Source: Hypholoma sublateritium FD-334 SS-4 (lineage: Eukaryota; Basidiomycota; Agaricomycetes; Agaricales; Strophariaceae). From it: a stretch of DNA of 23,056 nt. The stretch is taken from positions 1-23,056 of the forward strand of contig KN817711.1 of NCBI GenBank assembly GCA_000827495.1. The letters are read 5' to 3'. The position numbers and the translations under genes are program-made. This document shows, piece after piece, positions 20,239 through 23,056 of this stretch (its first letter is position 1; the number at the start of each line of letters is the position of its first letter). The notes under the pieces were generated by a model, which worked only from the letters and a program-made list of their open reading frames with translations, was not told the origin of the DNA and did not search any database.

Positions 20239-21366
20239 CCGCACGCCCCTTCGTTTGTTCACTGTCTGCGGCGACCGTCATTGCGCGGCACCATCCCTGG
20301 ATGTGAGTGATGACGTACGCCACAGATGGCGCAAAAATGACTAACCGCAACGCACTGACATACCTATTGACCTTGCAGATCGGTGCGGCTGATCTTCCCC
20401 ATGCCATTCCAATGGTGAGCGTCTTCAAGTCATTGGGTCTGAACTATTTCCCCACCCGCGAGTTATCTCTGCTGGACGAAATCAGCCCTGGATTCGAACG
20501 CGGGGGTGGACATTGCGGGGAGCAGTAGCTCAGAGCCGTACCCCCTGCACTTCCATATGCTTATACACACGTTATTTGCAATGGCCAGCCGACTTTTGTT
20601 CACCTGCGAAAGGCATGCACATGCCACCTTTTTCCAGATGCTGCTCTAACAAGTCTTTGCCTAGTGGACGCTCTCCGGGAAAGGGCTTTCCCCTTCGAAC
20701 TCACCCCCATCCACATTCCCGCCGACGTCGATATCTGTGGCCAACTGCTGTCATACAGGGATAAGAAGCTTGAAGAATATAGCGAAGAAGCTCCCGGAAT
20801 CGACATGTTCGCCCCGCCGCCAGACCAGGAGCAGGCCCACCCTCTGCCCCCCAATGTCGAAGTGCCAGCCGCGCTGCCGCGCTGTGCCTCACCAATTCTT
20901 CCGGCAACTGCTTCGCTGCCGACAACTTCGGCGCCAACGACTTCGTCAGCCAATGCTCCGGCGCCCCGTACCCTCTCGCGCTCCAACCTCCAGCGAAAAC
21001 GAAAATGTGAGGCACAGATATTGGAACACGGCTACCGGATGTACCCCACCGCCCTCGGGGCCCAAGTTCGGCCGGCTGTCGAAGTGCTAGACAACAGGGT
21101 GTAAGCCGTCATTGCGGGCCAGCTGCACGATCCCATATATGCGCAAGGCCACGACCAGTTGTGCAATGGTATGATTGAAGGAGGCGCGGCAACGTTCCAT
21201 CGCAATGAAACCCACCACAAGCGCGGTCGTTTTCCTTGAGTGATTATCGGCGTCACCCACGGTAAGGGCACATATGCCCTAATGTTTCTCAAGTGCGAGT
21301 ACCAGCAAATGGTCGACTGCCTCTTGGCCGCAATGGGCCTGCAGAGGGTGGCAAAATTTGCGAACG
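20239..21366 (+). pseudogene. Decayed front part of a TET/JBP-like 2-oxoglutarate dioxygenase gene
   Basis: An exon ending at 20302 (RLFTVCGDRHCAAPSLD) joins in phase through a 76-nt intron (20303-20378, GTGAGT ... CCTTGCAG) to a frame that runs to 21366. It reads ADLPHAIPMVSVFKSLGL, YFPTRELSLLDEISPGFERG, NGQPTFVHLRKACTCHLFP, a Pro/Ala-rich part, RKRKCEAQILEHGYRMYP, AVIAGQLHDPIYAQGHDQLC, HHKRGRFP, GVTHGKGTYA and GLQRVAKFAN. Three in-frame stops break it: TAG 20526-20528, TAA 21102-21104 and TGA 21237-21239. The order AVLAGxPxDP, HxRRGxFP, GVxHGxG and xRLAGFA is, from memory, that of the segment before the catalytic core in fungal TET/JBP-type proteins. The frame ends at a GTAAGC donor (21367), and the next exons, which should carry the iron-binding HxD...H residues, are absent. 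If intact, the enzyme would oxidise methylated DNA bases. The extreme N-terminal part could belong to another gene. Confidence 0.55.
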
Positions 21367-21701
21367 GTAAGCCCCCTCCGTGAACGGGACCCTGCTGCGT
21401 ATGCTGCTGTGCTCAAAGCAAATAAAACACGGTGGCAATTAGGTATTTCATTGTACAGTAAATTAGAAAACATAGTAGAACTGGTAGCCACGTAAATATG
21501 TGTTGTATAAAATACTGCTCTGCCCTGTGAATGGGGGTTCGACTCTGAGAAAAAATGTGAATTCACAGCAGAACATGTTACATTCCAAGACAATGGCCCT
21601 GCTATATGCTCAATTTGTCTCTCTCTAATTTTAAGGAAGCAGTTTAAATTTCACTTTACAAAGTTGGTCATTCACATGGGCAGTGTATATACAAAGATTC
21701 G
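21367..21701. other. AT-rich break after the dioxygenase remnant
   Basis: The sequence turns AT-rich within about 60 bases of the last donor, and no continuation of the remnant is found. Contains the palindrome GTGAATTCAC (about 21557-21566). No gene seen. Confidence 0.45.
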
Positions 21702-22495
21702 CTACGTAGGTGGGGGATGTGGAGTATGCGTGAAAACAAGCCCTTGCATTGACGCTTGCCCAAATGCTGCAAGGGCTTGCATGTGGGTAGTAGATTTTTT
21801 TACAACTATAGGTCGGAGCCCATCACCTGCGGCAGAAAATGCTGCGAGCCTGCAGGTAGTTGGTGATGAGATTTTGTAAGCAGTAGATAGTCAGCTCACC
21901 GTCCCTGGTACGCCCCTGGTCGTAAGCCCTGAATCACCACCCACCACACGTCCTCATCGGCAAGTCCTTCAGTTGGGAGGCGGAGCTGCAGTATACTGCG
22001 TGAGAAGGCACTTGCAGTCGCCACTGGCATCCTAGAGGCTTGATCCGCCAGCCACTCAGGGCGTAAAGCCGAACCATGGGCGGTGTTCAGTACACCAGCG
22101 GGGATTCTGTACTCACTGTCGCAATTGGTGGTGGCTGCTAACACATCCGCTGAATTCCTGGACATGGCGGTCGTTGCAGTGCTGAACCTTGAATATCCGC
22201 TGAAAGTCGTTGGTTCATCTTCATCTATGGGAACACGATAGCCAGGTGAAGAGGCTAGCGATGCGGATAGGGATACGGGAGTAACGATCGATGAGCGCGG
22301 CAAGAGGGCGGACGAGCAAGGTATGGAAGGCGACGCTGTCGATGTAAGAGGCATTGACAGTGTGGAATCTACAACGCTGCAACTGAGACTGGGACTGGAG
22401 CGCGCCGTCGTATACACCGTTGCAGGAGCAGGGGGGTGGGGTAGGTTCCTACTGGTTATGGAATTCGTGGGCGGCCGACCAACAATACTTCGCAT
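21702..22495 (-). CDS. Two-exon protein, 247 aa, with a possible RNase H1-N (viroplasmin)-like segment
   Basis: Exon 1 (22495-21900) and exon 2 (21849-21702, stop TAG) are joined in phase by a 50-nt intron (21899-21850, GTGAGC ... CTGCAG). The start MRSIVGRPPTNS is the last ATG before the repeat arrays; upstream ATGs lie inside the repeat. Residues 15-150 are very rich in Ser, Thr, Pro and Ala and probably disordered. Near 183-199 is WWVVIQGLRPGAYQGR, followed across the intron by LAAFSAAGDGLRPIVVKKS. The V-x2-G-x2-PG-x-Y pattern recalls the RNase H1 N-terminal hybrid-binding (viroplasmin) fold, YxVxxGRxPGIY. Similar disordered proteins with such a segment are common in mushrooms. The match is short and the function unproven. 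Exon 2 contains an inverted repeat (AAGCCCTTGCA / TGCAAGGGCTT) inside coding sequence. Confidence 0.6.
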
Positions 22496-22507
22496 TCCCC
22501 CACCAGT

Positions 22508-22698
22508 CCATGGGGATTCCATGGAATTCCATGGAATCCTAGGAATTCCTAGGAATTCCATGGAATTGTACAATTCCCATTTTTATCATAATTTATTCCA
22601 TGGAATTCCATGGAATTCCATGGTCATTCCTGACTATTCCATACCAATTCCACACCCCATATATTTGGCAGAGGAATTCCATGGAATTCCATGGAATT
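22508..22698. repeat. Arrays of a self-complementary 10-base unit (TTCCATGGAA)
   Basis: Three blocks, 22508-22578, 22596-22624 and 22672-22698, are built from TTCCATGGAA joined head to tail, with variants TCCTAGGA and TTGTACAA that keep the two-fold symmetry. Each unit is its own reverse complement, so the strands could fold into cruciforms. The blocks lie just upstream of the gene at 22495. Confidence 0.75.
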
Positions 22699-22739
22699 AC
22701 CCTGCCCATAACCTTGACTTAGAAGATTTTTTGCAAGCC

Positions 22740-22856
22740 TAAGCCCTTATTGAGTTCATGATTTAATATATTGACTTATTCTTGATTGTGTAAACATAAA
22801 TTAAATATAATTTTATTATGTTAAATATAATTAATACATGTATTTACATAGCGCGG
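22740..22856. other. Very AT-rich spacer
   Basis: Nearly pure A/T with the repeated word TTAAATATAATT (about 22800-22811 and 22820-22831). The composition jumps sharply to GC-rich at about 22850. Confidence 0.5.
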
Positions 22857-23054
22857 CTAGGGGACGGCGGGGGGCTGCTTACACGTCCTCCACAGGCGAA
22901 GACGCCGCAGGCTCACAGCGAGCGGCGAGTTCCGGATGCGGCGCAGGCCGCCCTCCGTGGTAGCGCAGAGGAGCCGCAGTCGGACGACGGCGGGCTCAGG
23001 CCCGTCGGGCGACAACGGCGTCGTGACACCCGCCCTCGTAGCGGGGCGCGACAT
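22857..23054 (-). CDS. Short GC-rich ORF at right edge, doubtful
   Basis: ATG 23054 opens a 65-codon frame (MSRPATRAGVTTPLSPDGPE ... stop TAG 22857). In this GC-rich patch a plus-strand frame is open too, so length alone is weak support. A start like ..TTPLSPDGPEP is plausible for a fungal protein, but there is no splice or family evidence. It could be the edge of another GC-rich block like 1640-3240. Confidence 0.2.
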   Translation of the reverse strand: MSRPATRAGVTTPLSPDGPEPAVVRLRLLCATTEGGLRRIRNSPLAVSLRRLRLWRTCKQPPAVP

Positions 23055-23056
23055 GA

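Noticed and set aside
20484..20500. TGGATTCGAACGC, reading GCGTTCGAATCCA on the other strand like a tRNA T-arm
   Set aside because: No acceptor stem, anticodon arm or D-arm fits around it, and it lies inside the frame encoding PGFERGG.
20600..20986. Minus ORF of 128 codons over the dioxygenase remnant
   Set aside because: Mirror of the Pro/Ala-rich plus-strand frame; the plus frame has recognisable blocks before and after it.
21664..21879. Plus-strand ORF with GCGVCVKTSPCIDACPNAARAC, resembling a ferredoxin-like Cys cluster
   Set aside because: It is antisense to exon 2 of the well-supported minus gene and its intron, and the Cys pattern arises from an inverted repeat (AAGCCCTTGCA / TGCAAGGGCTT).

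Overview
The window reads as nuclear DNA of a basidiomycete, most likely an Agaricomycete. Its genes are broken by many short introns (about 40-85 nt) with GTRNGY donors, YAG or AAG acceptors and CTRAC-like branch sites, and several products belong to families I know only from mushroom-forming fungi. No bacterial operons, RNA genes or CRISPR arrays were seen. All splice models were built by eye from phase and splice signals; no search was run.

Layout. 1-383: 5' part of a minus-strand gene cut by the left edge, with a TATA box. 420-4150: repeat-rich, with a GC-rich block (about 1640-3240) carrying a broken minus-strand fragment of a gene related to the sugar-binding domain of L-arabinokinase. 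All 15 ambiguous bases of the window fall between 185 and 4094. 4169-4379: small spliced plus-strand ORF behind a TATA box. 5370-6865: intact eight-exon minus gene (361 aa) of a basidiomycete family of unknown function, probably the one called DUF6698. 7364-9010: four-exon minus gene (487 aa), unrecognised. 9640-10390: coding-like stretch whose strand I could not settle. 10758-11823: three-exon minus gene (321 aa), unrecognised. 11990-14300: no firm gene, a possible Helitron 3' end, and several diverged internal duplications. 14310-15328: four-exon minus gene (273 aa) with two matching Cys/His modules. 15746-16745: seven-exon minus gene (about 228 aa), unrecognised. 17214-19827: two-exon minus gene (852 aa) of a large Agaricomycete-only family. 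20239-21366: plus-strand gene remnant with three in-frame stops that resembles the front of a fungal TET/JBP-type dioxygenase gene. 21702-22495: two-exon minus gene (247 aa) with a possible RNase H1-N (viroplasmin)-like segment. 22508-22698: arrays of a self-complementary 10-base unit. 22857-23054: short GC-rich ORF at the right edge.

Reading as a whole. Almost every intact gene is on the minus strand, while the conserved gene fragments (sugar-binding domain, TET/JBP-like) are broken. This fits a transposon-rich accessory region in which lineage-specific families persist and captured or mobile genes decay. In mushrooms, TET/JBP genes are expanded and often travel with KDZ-type transposons, so the decayed copy here may be a trace of such an element. 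No KDZ transposase was seen in this window.
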